Source: Streptomyces sp. SolWspMP-5a-2 (lineage in GTDB: Bacteria; Actinomycetota; Actinomycetes; Streptomycetales; Streptomycetaceae). From it: DNA of 64,000 bases. This document shows, piece after piece, positions 41,743-48,883 of this stretch. The notes under the pieces were generated by a model. It worked only from the letters and a program-made list of their open reading frames with translations. It had not been told where the DNA came from and made no database searches. Location: contig NZ_FMCI01000044.1 of the NCBI RefSeq assembly GCF_900091845.1, forward strand, positions 62,001-126,000, in the 5' to 3' direction. Both the position numbers and the translations under genes were made by a program. Every line of letters begins with the position of its first letter. The stretch's first letter is position 1.

Positions 41743-42150
41743 TCAATCCGGGTGAAGGGGACGCGGGCGGTCAGCAAGCCGGGGAACGCCAGCCGCAAGG
41801 TGGTCGGCGCGGTCGGCTGCGGCCAGAAGAGCCATCGCCAGACGCCGGGCATCCGAGGGGTGCATGGACACGAAGTCGAGTTCGCGTTCCCAGTCGTAGA
41901 TGACGTAGGGATCGGGCTGCGCGACGTACACGCAGTCGCGGGTCTCAGCCTCATCCACGGCGCGCACGACCCAGAGCGGTGGCCGTGCGGCGAACGGCGC
42001 TTGCTGGTCGACACGCCATTCGAGTCCGGGCATCGAGTGGTCCGGCGGGTTGATGAGGTCCGGCTTCGGGCGTTCGGCGCTGTCGGCGATGGCTACGAGG
42101 TGGCGTAGTTCGCGGCGGAGTTGGGCGAGCGTCAGGTCGTCTGCGGCCAC
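41743..42150 (-). CDS. Hypothetical protein
   Basis: A 135-residue protein with GTG start 42150 inside the end of the upstream gene. A helical N-terminus (LTLAQLRRELRHLVAIADSAE) leads to an alpha/beta part (PPLWVVRAVDEAETRDCVYVAQ, YDWERELDFVSMHPSDARRLAMALLAAADRA), a pattern common in Streptomyces phage early genes. A competing 94-residue frame (41730-42014) has poor codon use and was rejected. Confidence 0.6.
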   Translation of the reverse strand: MAADDLTLAQLRRELRHLVAIADSAERPKPDLINPPDHSMPGLEWRVDQQAPFAARPPLWVVRAVDEAETRDCVYVAQPDPYVIYDWERELDFVSMHPSDARRLAMALLAAADRADHLAAGVPRLADRPRPLHPD

Positions 42151-43304
42151 GGTCGAGCCTCCGTCTCGGGCGCAGGGAGGAACAGATGCTTGCCGTCGGC
42201 GGACTGGCAGTACGCCTCCGGGTGTCCGGCAGGGCGGTCGCAGGGCCGGTAGTAAATGCCGCTCACGCCCTTGGTCTTGCCGCAGTGGCGGGCCTCCGTC
42301 TCGGGCGCGGCGGGCCACGGGGCGAGGAGGTCGCGTCCGCAGCGCGGGTGCACGCAGATCCCGCCGTCGTCCAGCTCGTCGGCGGTCACCTCGTGGAAGT
42401 CGGCCCACCGGCTCGCGGGTACCGGCTTGTGGGCGAGGCAGTGCAGGAGGGTGCCCCGGCCCTGCCGGTAGCCGACGAGGCCGCTGGCCGCGCGCTCCGC
42501 GATCTCACGCTCGGTGGGCACCTCGGTGGCGCCCGCCCACGAGGTCGTCTCGGGCGCGGCCGAGGTCTCCGGCTCGGGCGCGGCGGCGACACCCGGGCAG
42601 TGGACCGGGCGCATACCGGGCTGCGGCTCCCAGGCGTGCGGCCCGTGGCCGCCACGGAGGAAGGCGAGGCTGCACGAGACGGTGGGCGCCGCCTCGTCCG
42701 GCTGCGCCACGGTGCGGGGCCCGCCCGCCTCGGCAGCCAGACGGCGCAGCAGAGCGGCGGCGGCCCGCATGCCCGCTTCCCGGCCCTCGTCCTCGTACCG
42801 ACCCCACCGGTCCCGCCGGGACCACGAGTCGGCCTCGACGGCGTCGGCGGCCTCCTCCAGCGCGGCGGTTCGGGTGGCGGCCAGCTCCTGCGCGTGCAGG
42901 GCGAGCGCGCGGGCGGTCACGTCCTCGGGCAGCCCGTGCCGGTGCAGCACCGCGCGGGCGGTCTCGGTGCGCGGGCACTGCTCGGGCGGCCGGTGTGAGT
43001 TGTTGAAGCAGGTGTCCGGGCTGACGCCTTCGCAGTTGTCGCAGGTGTGCGTCTCGGCGTCTGCCGTCTCGTCGGCGAGCGCCAGCACATCGGCGTCCTC
43101 GTCTAGGTCGGCCAGGACACCGCCACCCTCCTGCTCGTTCAGCCCGCGGATGGCGGCGGCGATGCGGTCGCGGAGGGCGGCCCGGTCCTCAACGGCGAAG
43201 GCGGCGCAGGGCGTGGCCAGCGTGAGCGGCCCCTTGCGCGCGGCGGCCCGGTCGGCGGCAGGCGGCAGGGCGAGCGCGCGGGCGGTCTCGGTCGGGTCGG
43301 TCAT
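42132..43304 (-). CDS. Large early protein with several zinc-like clusters
   Basis: A 390-residue protein starting at ATG 43304 after GGAG. It is a string of small modules: a helical N-terminus, CDNCEGVSPDTC near residue 88, a long helical region containing ADSWSRRDRWGRYEDEGREAGMRAAAALLRRL (quoted in parts), then HCLAHKPVPASRW, CVHPRCGRDLL, HCGKTKGVSGIYYRPCDRPAGH near the C-terminus. Proteins built this way are typical of Streptomyces phages and have no known function. Confidence 0.65.
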   Translation of the reverse strand: MTDPTETARALALPPAADRAAARKGPLTLATPCAAFAVEDRAALRDRIAAAIRGLNEQEGGGVLADLDEDADVLALADETADAETHTCDNCEGVSPDTCFNNSHRPPEQCPRTETARAVLHRHGLPEDVTARALALHAQELAATRTAALEEAADAVEADSWSRRDRWGRYEDEGREAGMRAAAALLRRLAAEAGGPRTVAQPDEAAPTVSCSLAFLRGGHGPHAWEPQPGMRPVHCPGVAAAPEPETSAAPETTSWAGATEVPTEREIAERAASGLVGYRQGRGTLLHCLAHKPVPASRWADFHEVTADELDDGGICVHPRCGRDLLAPWPAAPETEARHCGKTKGVSGIYYRPCDRPAGHPEAYCQSADGKHLFLPAPETEARPWPQTT

Positions 43305-43306
43305 GG

Positions 43307-43461
43307 TCAACTCCAGGTGAGGGTGTGGGAGGGTTCGGGCAGGCCGCCCGCCGCTGGCTCCAACAGCAGCGGGCGGCCGTTCTGGGCGCCGGACTGGCGG
43401 GGGTGGAACCGGGTCACGCCGCGGGCCGTGCGCAGCAGGCGGGGCAGAGGTGCGCGGTCAC
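43307..43461 (-). pseudogene. Small zinc-type gene split between two frames
   Basis: GTG 43461 overlaps the upstream stop as GTGA and opens a frame with a CPACC zinc-like start, but a stop comes after 15 residues. A second frame with excellent third-position GC continues for 36 residues from GTG 43417, again overlapping as GTGA, and ends at 43307. The two halves together would make a normal 50-residue ribbon peptide. Either a frameshift has broken it, or two tiny coupled genes exist, or ribosomes shift frame. Confidence 0.4.
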
Positions 43462-44198
43462 TCGACCCCCGCAGCGGCGGCCCGGAGCATCGCCGCCACA
43501 TTCGTGCGGGTACGGCCAGGGGCCCGCTCCCACGGGACGGTGAGTTCCTCGCCGAGATGGGTGACTACGGCATCCCAGAGATCGACCTCATCGAGTCGCC
43601 CCTCCCGCGCGGCCTCGCTGAGGAGTGAGCAGATTCCGGGACCCGACGGTTCGGGTGTCCAGCAGGCGGTGGCTCGGTCGGCTGCTTGCCTCAGTGCCTC
43701 GCCGATGGGTGTGGTCACGGGTGTTCCTTCCTGCGGTGAGTTCTTGGTGGAGGCCCAGGCGGTGACGGCTTCACTCGCGGCCACGAAGTGCAGCCAGAGC
43801 CGCGGGTCGCCACCGGCCGGCACCGGCAGACCGGCCAGGAGGACCCGGACGACGTCCACGACGGCCGCCGGGTCGGCCCATCGGTGCAGCGGGAGCGGCT
43901 CCGGCTGCCGTTTCCGCGCCTCGGGCTTCTTGCAAGGCGCCCACTGCCACTGCTCGACCGGGTGCTCCCAAAGCAGGACAAACCCGGTCCTGTGTTTGCT
44001 CTCGTTCAGTCCCGGGGCGTCGACGTCCCAGGTGAGCAGGGACTGGAGCTGGGTGATGCATCCGGCGTCGGGGCCGGTCTCGTACCGGTTGGTCTCGGAG
44101 TCGGACGTCTCGGCACTGGTCGGCCCGAGACCGGCGGCGGCCAGGGCGTCGACCACCGCGGTGATGTACCGGTCGTGGGGCAGACGACGACTGTTCAT
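43458..44198 (-). CDS. Two-domain protein (DUF6292-like N-terminus) with internal start
   Basis: A 246-residue protein starting at ATG 44198 after GGAGG. Residues 1-150 (RYITAVVDALAAAGLG, HRTGFVLLWEHPVEQWQW, DPAAVVDVVRVLLAGLPVP) resemble DUF6292-type proteins of actinomycetes. The last 85 residues (PIGEALRQAADRATACW, LWDAVVTHLGEEL) form a separate helical domain. A near-ideal ribosome-binding site (GAAGGA) and GTG at 43718 lie exactly at the domain junction, so the second domain may also be made alone. Confidence 0.65.
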   Translation of the reverse strand: MNSRRLPHDRYITAVVDALAAAGLGPTSAETSDSETNRYETGPDAGCITQLQSLLTWDVDAPGLNESKHRTGFVLLWEHPVEQWQWAPCKKPEARKRQPEPLPLHRWADPAAVVDVVRVLLAGLPVPAGGDPRLWLHFVAASEAVTAWASTKNSPQEGTPVTTPIGEALRQAADRATACWTPEPSGPGICSLLSEAAREGRLDEVDLWDAVVTHLGEELTVPWERAPGRTRTNVAAMLRAAAAGVE

Positions 44199-44590
44199 CG
44201 GTTTCCCTCCGAGACGGGCGCGATGGTGGCGGGGGCCGGCGCGAGGGCGAAGGAGTGCACGGTCCGGCCGTTCGGGAGCTGGATGCTCCAGGGGCCGCCG
44301 ATGAGGCCGTAAGCGGCCCAATCGCAGCCGCGCCCGCTGTACGGCGCGCGCCCGAGCGCGCCGAGGGTGCGGCCGATGCACTCCTGGCCGAGGACGTCCG
44401 AGGCGAGGACTTCCTCACCGGAGCGGTTGGCTCGGGGGGCGTCGGCCAGCGCCTGCTGGAAGTCCGCGCCGGTGGCGACGTCGCCGCACGAGGGGCAGAC
44501 GAACGCCCATGCGAGCGGGTCGGTGCCGAACCGCTCGGTGGCCTCGGCGACGAGCGCGGCCTGGCTGAGGGTGCGGTGCGCGGTGCTCAT
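44195..44590 (-). CDS. VVA0879-family protein
   Basis: A 131-residue protein starting at ATG 44590, coupled by ATGA. It has the family layout as I know it: a helical start (LVAEATERFGTDPLAWAFVC), CPSCGDVA, then GQECIGRTLG and GCDWAAYGL, ending in a beta segment (TVHSFALAP). The Cys residues probably bind zinc. The family is widespread in actinophages and has no experimentally known role that I can cite. Confidence 0.78.
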   Translation of the reverse strand: MSTAHRTLSQAALVAEATERFGTDPLAWAFVCPSCGDVATGADFQQALADAPRANRSGEEVLASDVLGQECIGRTLGALGRAPYSGRGCDWAAYGLIGGPWSIQLPNGRTVHSFALAPAPATIAPVSEGNR

Positions 44591-44973
44591 CGCTGCGCCG
44601 CCTCGTCGTGGAAGCGGACGGCGCGGTACCGGGCGGCCTCGAGGAGGCGCTGGATGGTCTTGGGGTCGCCGTCGAGGAGGCGCCGGATCGTCTTCTGCAC
44701 GAGGGCGTAGCCGATCTCGTAGTCGGGTTCGCCGAGCGAGGTGGTGGGGCCGCGCTGGAGCCACACGCGGAGGGCGCGGTCCATGGAGGTGACGACGTCG
44801 ACGGGGCGGTGGTCGTCCTGGTGGCAGTCGCTCATCAGGTTGCGGGCGACGGTGCGGGCTTCCCCGCCTCCGTCGGAGCGCACCTGGTTGCGGTGGGCCG
44901 GCTTGTCGGGGTAGCGGGTGGCCTCGTCCAGGGCGGCCAGGATGAGGTGCGGCTGGGTGATGCGGTCGGGCAT
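44587..44973 (-). CDS. Hypothetical helical protein
   Basis: A 128-residue protein starting at ATG 44973. It is helical throughout (HLILAALDEATRYPDK, TVARNLMSDCHQDDHRPVDVV, YALVQKTIRRLLDGDPKTIQRLLEAARY). It overlaps its downstream neighbour by ATGA. The preceding frameshifted gene could be fused to it in one reading frame. The function is unknown. Confidence 0.6.
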   Translation of the reverse strand: MPDRITQPHLILAALDEATRYPDKPAHRNQVRSDGGGEARTVARNLMSDCHQDDHRPVDVVTSMDRALRVWLQRGPTTSLGEPDYEIGYALVQKTIRRLLDGDPKTIQRLLEAARYRAVRFHDEAAQR

Positions 44974-44984
44974 GGGGTCGTCTT

Positions 44985-45192
44985 TCAGAAGAGGAGGAGG
45001 TCGTCGGGCTGCACTGCGGGTGCTTCGGTCTGCGGGGCGGGCGCGGGAGCCGGTGCGCTGGGAGCTGCGGGCGCTGAGGGCCTGGGAGGGGACTTCTTCG
45101 CGGGCGGGGGCCCGGCAGCGGGGGCCGAGCCCGTCGGGGCTCGGCCTCAGCAGGCGGTGCTTGCAGTCCGCGCACCGGAGGTCTGCAGTCAC
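44985..45192 (-). pseudogene. Small zinc-ribbon gene needing a +1 frameshift
   Basis: GTG 45192 overlaps the upstream stop as GTGA and encodes a ribbon (LRCADCKHRLLRPSPDG, then GPRC) with good codon use for about 30 codons. Codon quality then collapses in that frame and becomes ideal in the +1 frame, which runs as an Ala/Pro-rich tail to PDDLLLF and stops at 44985. The total length is 69 codons plus one base. It is either a frameshift mutation (or sequencing error) or a programmed +1 shift. Without the shift the frame runs on into the next gene. Confidence 0.5.
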
Positions 45193-45485
45193 GCTGAGGT
45201 CGGTTCCGTGTGCAGGGTGTCGAGGTGCTCCAGGAACGCGACGATGGCGGCGCCGGCGGCGACGGTCTCCTCGCGGACGTTCGCGAGGCACGCGACCGGG
45301 TTGTCGGTGTCGCGGCCGGCGGTGAGCACGGCGGTCGCGATTCCGCCGGTGTGCTCGGTGAGAGCGAGCGCCCACTCCTCGAGGTTGTGGTGCTCGGCGC
45401 CGAGGCGGCCCTTCTGCGCCTCGCGCTCGGTGTGGAGGTCGAGGTAGGGGCCGGTGAGGCGCGGGGCGTCGTAGTCGGGGTACAC
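45189..45485 (-). CDS. MazG-like nucleotide pyrophosphohydrolase
   Basis: A 98-residue protein with GTG start 45485. The helices LDLHTEREAQKGRLGAEHH, WALALTEHTGGIATAVLTAG and REETVAAGAAIVAFLEHL follow the all-alpha MazG/NTP-PPase layout. The usual EExxE is only partly kept (ALTEHTG), so catalytic competence is doubtful. If active it would hydrolyse (d)NTPs or alarmones during infection. Confidence 0.65.
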   Translation of the reverse strand: MYPDYDAPRLTGPYLDLHTEREAQKGRLGAEHHNLEEWALALTEHTGGIATAVLTAGRDTDNPVACLANVREETVAAGAAIVAFLEHLDTLHTEPTSA

Positions 45486-45512
45486 GGTGGCTCCGTTCGT
45501 CGCGGGGGCGGG

Positions 45513-45800
45513 TTAGTGGAGGTGGGCGATGGTGCGGAGGGTGGAAATTCCGGTGGGGCTGGTGCGGGCGAGCTGCACGGCGGCGACCAGGCCCGGGTAA
45601 CCGGTGGCGAGGGCCATCCGGTTGGCGTGATCGGCCTCGGCGACGAGAGCGGTCAACCGGCCCCGGAACGTCGCGCGCCGGTCGGGCCCGGGGGTGGAGT
45701 GTCCGAAGTGCTGGAGCACGTGGACGGCGTCGGCGGCGGTGATGCGCGCCCCGGCGGCCGGGACCGGGTGCGGTGGGACGGCACAGGAGGCGGTGCTCAC
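45513..45800 (-). CDS. Small hypothetical protein
   Basis: A 95-residue protein with GTG start 45800 overlapping the upstream stop as GTGA. Helices with Ala/Leu/Val faces (ITAADAVHVLQHFG, RLTALVAEADHANRMALAT, LVAAVQLARTSPTGISTLR) suggest a three-helix bundle. The family is not recognised. Confidence 0.55.
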   Translation of the reverse strand: MSTASCAVPPHPVPAAGARITAADAVHVLQHFGHSTPGPDRRATFRGRLTALVAEADHANRMALATGYPGLVAAVQLARTSPTGISTLRTIAHLH

Positions 45801-46261
45801 GGGGTGTCTCCGTACAGGGCGGTGAGGGCGACCGCGAGGACGTCGCGGGCGTGACGGTCGAGGAGGTGCTCGCGGTCGACACACAGGCCGAGCCCGCACC
45901 ACGGCAGGACGGGCCCGTGGGGCGCCCGGCCGTGCGCGAGGCGGTAGGCGGTCAGCCGGGCGGACCGCAGGTGCTTGCCGACCTGGACGTAGGGGTGGCC
46001 GTCGGCGGTGACATCGCCGACCCAGAGGAGGTGTCCGTCGGGCAGGTGCCTCACCGATCCCCAGAAGGCCTCCTCGAGCGAGCGGGGCCGGAATCCGCGG
46101 GCGAGCCGGTGGCCCACGCCGCTCTGACGGCGGACGTCCCGGATCGTGGCGGTGGTGACGCGGAGAAGCCGGCGGATGTCGTCGTCCAGGCGGCCTGCCC
46201 GGATGTGCGCGGCGACGTCGGCGCGCACCAGGACCGCCATGCGGGCGCGGGTGTCGGTCAC
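45797..46261 (-). CDS. HTH plus HNH-like protein (degenerate)
   Basis: A 154-residue protein with GTG start 46261. The N-terminal 50 residues contain an HTH-like segment (DDIRRLLRVTTATIRDVRRQ). The C-terminal part (HLLWVGDVTADGHPYVQVG, RLTAYRLAHGRAPHG, CGLGLCVDREHLLDR) follows the arrangement of phage HNH homing endonucleases, whose final CVNP-HL motif it resembles, but key His/Asn residues are partly replaced. A related layout is encoded at 48883-49392. Confidence 0.6.
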   Translation of the reverse strand: MTDTRARMAVLVRADVAAHIRAGRLDDDIRRLLRVTTATIRDVRRQSGVGHRLARGFRPRSLEEAFWGSVRHLPDGHLLWVGDVTADGHPYVQVGKHLRSARLTAYRLAHGRAPHGPVLPWCGLGLCVDREHLLDRHARDVLAVALTALYGDTP

Positions 46262-46509
46262 CGGGCCCTCCGCACGGGCAGGAGGGGCTGCAGGGAGCGC
46301 AGGGCGGTCTGTGCCTGGGTGCGCTCGCGGGCGGCGCCAGCGAGCAGGTGCAGGGCGTGTGCGAGGCCTCGGTGGAGTTGACGTTCGCGCCGGTGTGACG
46401 CCTGAAGGCGGACGCGGTCGAACTCCGCTGCTACGTAGGCGCGTTGAAGTAGAGCCTCGGTGGCGCGGAGGCGCTTGGTGGTGGTGAGGCCGAGCATGGG
46501 GTTCTCCAT
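46258..46509 (-). CDS. Small basic helical protein
   Basis: An 83-residue protein starting at ATG 46509, which shares one base with the upstream stop (TGATG). It is one long basic helix region (RATEALLQRAYVAAEFDRVRLQASHRRERQLHRGL in part) with a coiled-coil tendency. It may bind nucleic acid or oligomerise. The function is unknown. Confidence 0.55.
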   Translation of the reverse strand: MENPMLGLTTTKRLRATEALLQRAYVAAEFDRVRLQASHRRERQLHRGLAHALHLLAGAARERTQAQTALRSLQPLLPVRRAR

Positions 46510-46853
46510 CAGGTGCGGCGCTGGCGGTAGTCGGAGAGGCGGATCACGCCTTCGGGCAGCGGCTTCTGCCTGGGGGTAGGGCTGGCCTTGCTTGTGTCGA
46601 GGGGCAGTTGGGGCTGCTGGGCCTCGCACGTAGCCGCGTGGGGCATGTGGAGGCGCTCGTAGCCCATGAGGGGCTGCTGCTCGGTCACCCGGCGGGACAC
46701 GACCGCCCCGGTCCCGTCTCGGCGCACCCCGGTGTTGCCAGCCGGGTCCGGGTCCGGGTTGACCGCGAGGCGCTTCCCGCCGGCGGTGGTCTTGCCCGGC
46801 AGGGTCCGGGTCACCAGCACGGGGAGCCCGCAGTCGGGGCAGCGGCTGGTCAT
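46509..46853 (-). CDS. Small protein with N-terminal zinc ribbon
   Basis: A 114-residue protein starting at ATG 46853. CPDCGLPVLVTRTLPGK opens the protein, followed by KRLAVNPDPDPAGNTGV and, near residue 70, HMPHAATC, which completes a possible zinc site. The tail is Pro/Gln-rich and ends EGVIRLSDYRQRR. Similar ribbon proteins are common in Streptomyces phages. Function unknown. Confidence 0.6.
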   Translation of the reverse strand: MTSRCPDCGLPVLVTRTLPGKTTAGGKRLAVNPDPDPAGNTGVRRDGTGAVVSRRVTEQQPLMGYERLHMPHAATCEAQQPQLPLDTSKASPTPRQKPLPEGVIRLSDYRQRRT

Positions 46854-47155
46854 CGCACGTCCCGAGAGGCTGCCTCGATGGCCTGCGCGTACGCGGCCTC
46901 GGCAGCGCGTGCCCGCCCGGTGCAGACGCCCTGGGCGACCGGGGCGCCGTTCGCCGTGCAGTAGTGCGCGGCGGGGGCGGTGCAGTCCGGGCAGGTGAAG
47001 TGCGCCCGGATCCAGGCGTCCTTGCGGCCGGGGTGCGGTCTCGGGCGTACGTCGCCGCGGCGGTTGGTGCACGGGCTGCCGGGTGCAGCGCGGCAGGGTT
47101 CCCAGTCGCACGTCTGCTCGGTCTCGGGGTGCCGTCGTTCGGCTCGTGAAGCCAT
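46850..47155 (-). CDS. Double zinc-domain protein
   Basis: A 101-residue protein starting at ATG 47155. Two copies of the small phage zinc module follow each other: CDWEPCRAAPGSPCTNRRG with a later HPGRKDAW, then CPDCTAPAAHYCTANGAP. The spacing C-x2/4-C, G/H-x-x-C, H is that of the C-terminal modules in the products of 47168-48181 and 20398-21288. It is probably a nucleic-acid-binding adaptor. Confidence 0.65.
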   Translation of the reverse strand: MASRAERRHPETEQTCDWEPCRAAPGSPCTNRRGDVRPRPHPGRKDAWIRAHFTCPDCTAPAAHYCTANGAPVAQGVCTGRARAAEAAYAQAIEAASRDVR

Positions 47156-47167
47156 CTCCGTGTCCTG

Positions 47168-48181
47168 TCAGGTTCCTGTGCTGGTGTGGTCGGTGGCGGT
47201 GCGCGTTCGGGCGCCGAGGGCGGCTCGCTGAGGGTGGATGCCGTGGCGCCGGGTGCCGCCCGGGCCGGTGCAGGGGTCGCCGGGCCGGGCCGGGCAACTC
47301 GGGCAGGGGACGGTGGCGGTGTCCCATACCTCGAGCCGGGCTTCGTGCACGGCGCCACGGCGACCGGCGCCGCTGACGCACGGGGCGTCGACGGAGGCCT
47401 GGCACTCGGGGCACGGCACCGCCCACTCGGCCGGGGCCGGGCCGGCTGTCGGGGGAATGGTGGCGAGGCTGTCGGCGAGCGCCTGGAGAACGGGGCCGCG
47501 TCCGTAGAGCCGCATCGCCGCGGGTACGCCCTGGGTCTCGAGCGCCTGGCGGAGGTCGGCGTCCGTCGCCGCTTGCTGTCCCGGTACGGAGAGCAGCAGG
47601 GGCGGCTGGGTCGGAGCGGACACCCTGCTCGCGCGGTCGGGGCGGCGGACCGCGGGCACGAGGGTGAGTGCCGCTCCCTCCTCCTGCTCGGACGCGGTAG
47701 GCGCGGGGCCCGCGCCGGGATCCGCGGGGGCCGGAACGGCCGGCTCGGATCCCGGCGCGGTGGCCGCTCTCGGTTCTTCGTCCAGGGCGGCCACTGCCGC
47801 CGCGATCGACTTCTCCTTGGCCGCCTTCTTCCGCCGCTCCTGCCTGGTGTCCACGTACAGGTGAAGGTGCTCCTCCCACTCCAGCCTGTCGGCGACGTCG
47901 GCGAGCACGTACACGGAGGGGAGGTTGGGGCGGCGCCGCTCCGTCAGCGCCCCGACGGCCTTCAGGACCTTCTTGGCCCGGGTGACGGTCTCGGGGTCGC
48001 TGCCGACGATCGCGGCGATCGTCGGCAGCGGGCACTCGGCGGTGCCATCAGGCCCGATGTAGGACGCGATGGCCCACCCGACGTGAACGATCTTCGAGAC
48101 GTCGGGGCGGCGCATCCGCAGGGCTTCGTCCCGCATGCGGTTCATCCACGCCGTCATGGGGGCCTGCTCGCCGGTGTTCAC
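47168..48181 (-). CDS. Winged-helix protein with two C-terminal zinc modules
   Basis: A 337-residue protein with GTG start 48181. Residues 25-110 form a helix-turn-helix or winged helix (IAAIVGSDPETVTRAKKVLKA, then GALTERRRPNLPSVYVL). A disordered Ala/Pro-rich linker follows. The C-terminus has two zinc modules (CPECQASVDAPCVSGAG; CPSCPARPGDPCTGPGG with HGIHPQR). The layout suits a phage replication initiator or early transcription regulator. No replication motif is visible, so I keep the description general. Confidence 0.7.
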   Translation of the reverse strand: MNTGEQAPMTAWMNRMRDEALRMRRPDVSKIVHVGWAIASYIGPDGTAECPLPTIAAIVGSDPETVTRAKKVLKAVGALTERRRPNLPSVYVLADVADRLEWEEHLHLYVDTRQERRKKAAKEKSIAAAVAALDEEPRAATAPGSEPAVPAPADPGAGPAPTASEQEEGAALTLVPAVRRPDRASRVSAPTQPPLLLSVPGQQAATDADLRQALETQGVPAAMRLYGRGPVLQALADSLATIPPTAGPAPAEWAVPCPECQASVDAPCVSGAGRRGAVHEARLEVWDTATVPCPSCPARPGDPCTGPGGTRRHGIHPQRAALGARTRTATDHTSTGT

Positions 48182-48257
48182 GAGAGGACGCTCCTGGTGG
48201 CTGCGTGGGGCACGGTGGCTCCGATCTAGCGGCGGCGGGACAAGGGGGTTGGGCCGG

Positions 48258-48578
48258 TCACTCGCGCTGGGGGCGTTGGGCGTCGAGGGCGGCCCGGTAG
48301 ACGTGCGGGCTCGAGCGGCGCTTCCCGGACCGGATAGCGGCCTCGTCGAACACCGCGGACGCGGACTGCGGCGACGGCGTCGTCCAGGCGCCGGCCGGGA
48401 GACCGGCGCCGGGCACGGGCTCGGGCGCGTTCGCCAGCTTGGCCGGGGTATGCCGGGGGCAGCGCAGGCCGCTCAGGTACTCGCGCAGATCCTGGCGGGC
48501 TAGGCAGTGGCGGCGCTCGGCGCCTATCCAGTGCCCGCACACCGGCGGCCGTGGATGCTGACTGTCCGGAGCGGTCAC
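48258..48578 (-). CDS. Hypothetical protein with N-terminal Cys/His cluster
   Basis: A 106-residue protein with GTG start 48578 overlapping the WhiB-like gene as GTGA. VCGHWIGAERRHCLARQDLRE and LRCPRHTPAKL (residues 13-50) give four metal ligands, a pattern frequent in actinophage proteins. The rest is low complexity ending in SSPHVYRAAL. Role unknown. Confidence 0.6.
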   Translation of the reverse strand: MTAPDSQHPRPPVCGHWIGAERRHCLARQDLREYLSGLRCPRHTPAKLANAPEPVPGAGLPAGAWTTPSPQSASAVFDEAAIRSGKRRSSPHVYRAALDAQRPQRE

Positions 48579-48883
48579 TCCTCTTCCTCCAGCTCCGCCT
48601 CGGCGGCCTTGCGGCGTTGTGCGGCGAGCTGCCTGCGGGCTCTCGCGCTCATCCCGCCGCGCACCCCGAACCGCTCGCGGTGGCTCTCCTCCATCCGCAT
48701 GGCGTCCTCGAGGCACTCCTCCTGCACGGGACAGCGGGAGGTGCAGTACCGCTTCACCGCGGCGATGTCCGCGAGCCCCCTGGCGAAGAACGCGTCGTGC
48801 GGGACGCTGCTGCCCCGGCCGCAGGCGGCGTCGGCCGCCCATGCCTGTCCCCCGATGGTGGTCAGGACGTCCATGACCGGCAT
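48575..48883 (-). CDS. WhiB-like iron-sulphur regulator
   Basis: A 102-residue protein; ATG 48883 overlaps the upstream stop as TGATG. Four cysteines match the WhiB cluster: AACGRG, YCTSRC (C-x3-C) and EECLED. The turn motif reads GVRGGMS instead of the usual G[VI]WGG. A basic tail (SARARRQLAAQRRKAAEAE) follows. WhiB proteins bind a [4Fe-4S] cluster and modulate the major sigma factor; actinophage copies can repress host whiB genes. The Trp-to-Arg change may alter sigma binding. Confidence 0.85.
   Translation of the reverse strand: MPVMDVLTTIGGQAWAADAACGRGSSVPHDAFFARGLADIAAVKRYCTSRCPVQEECLEDAMRMEESHRERFGVRGGMSARARRQLAAQRRKAAEAELEEEE

Noticed and set aside
41730-42014. 94-residue minus-strand frame
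   Set aside because: It overlaps a frame with better third-position GC and the alpha/beta pattern of neighbouring proteins; the Ser/Arg/Pro-rich product looks like a shadow.
45189-45485. Annotating the MazG-like protein as an active enzyme
   Set aside because: The acidic EExxE motif is incomplete, so activity cannot be claimed from the sequence.
48226-48540. 104-residue Arg/Pro-rich minus-strand frame
   Set aside because: It competes with 48258-48578, which has a GTGA-coupled start and a Cys/His cluster. The Arg-rich composition is typical of a shadow frame.
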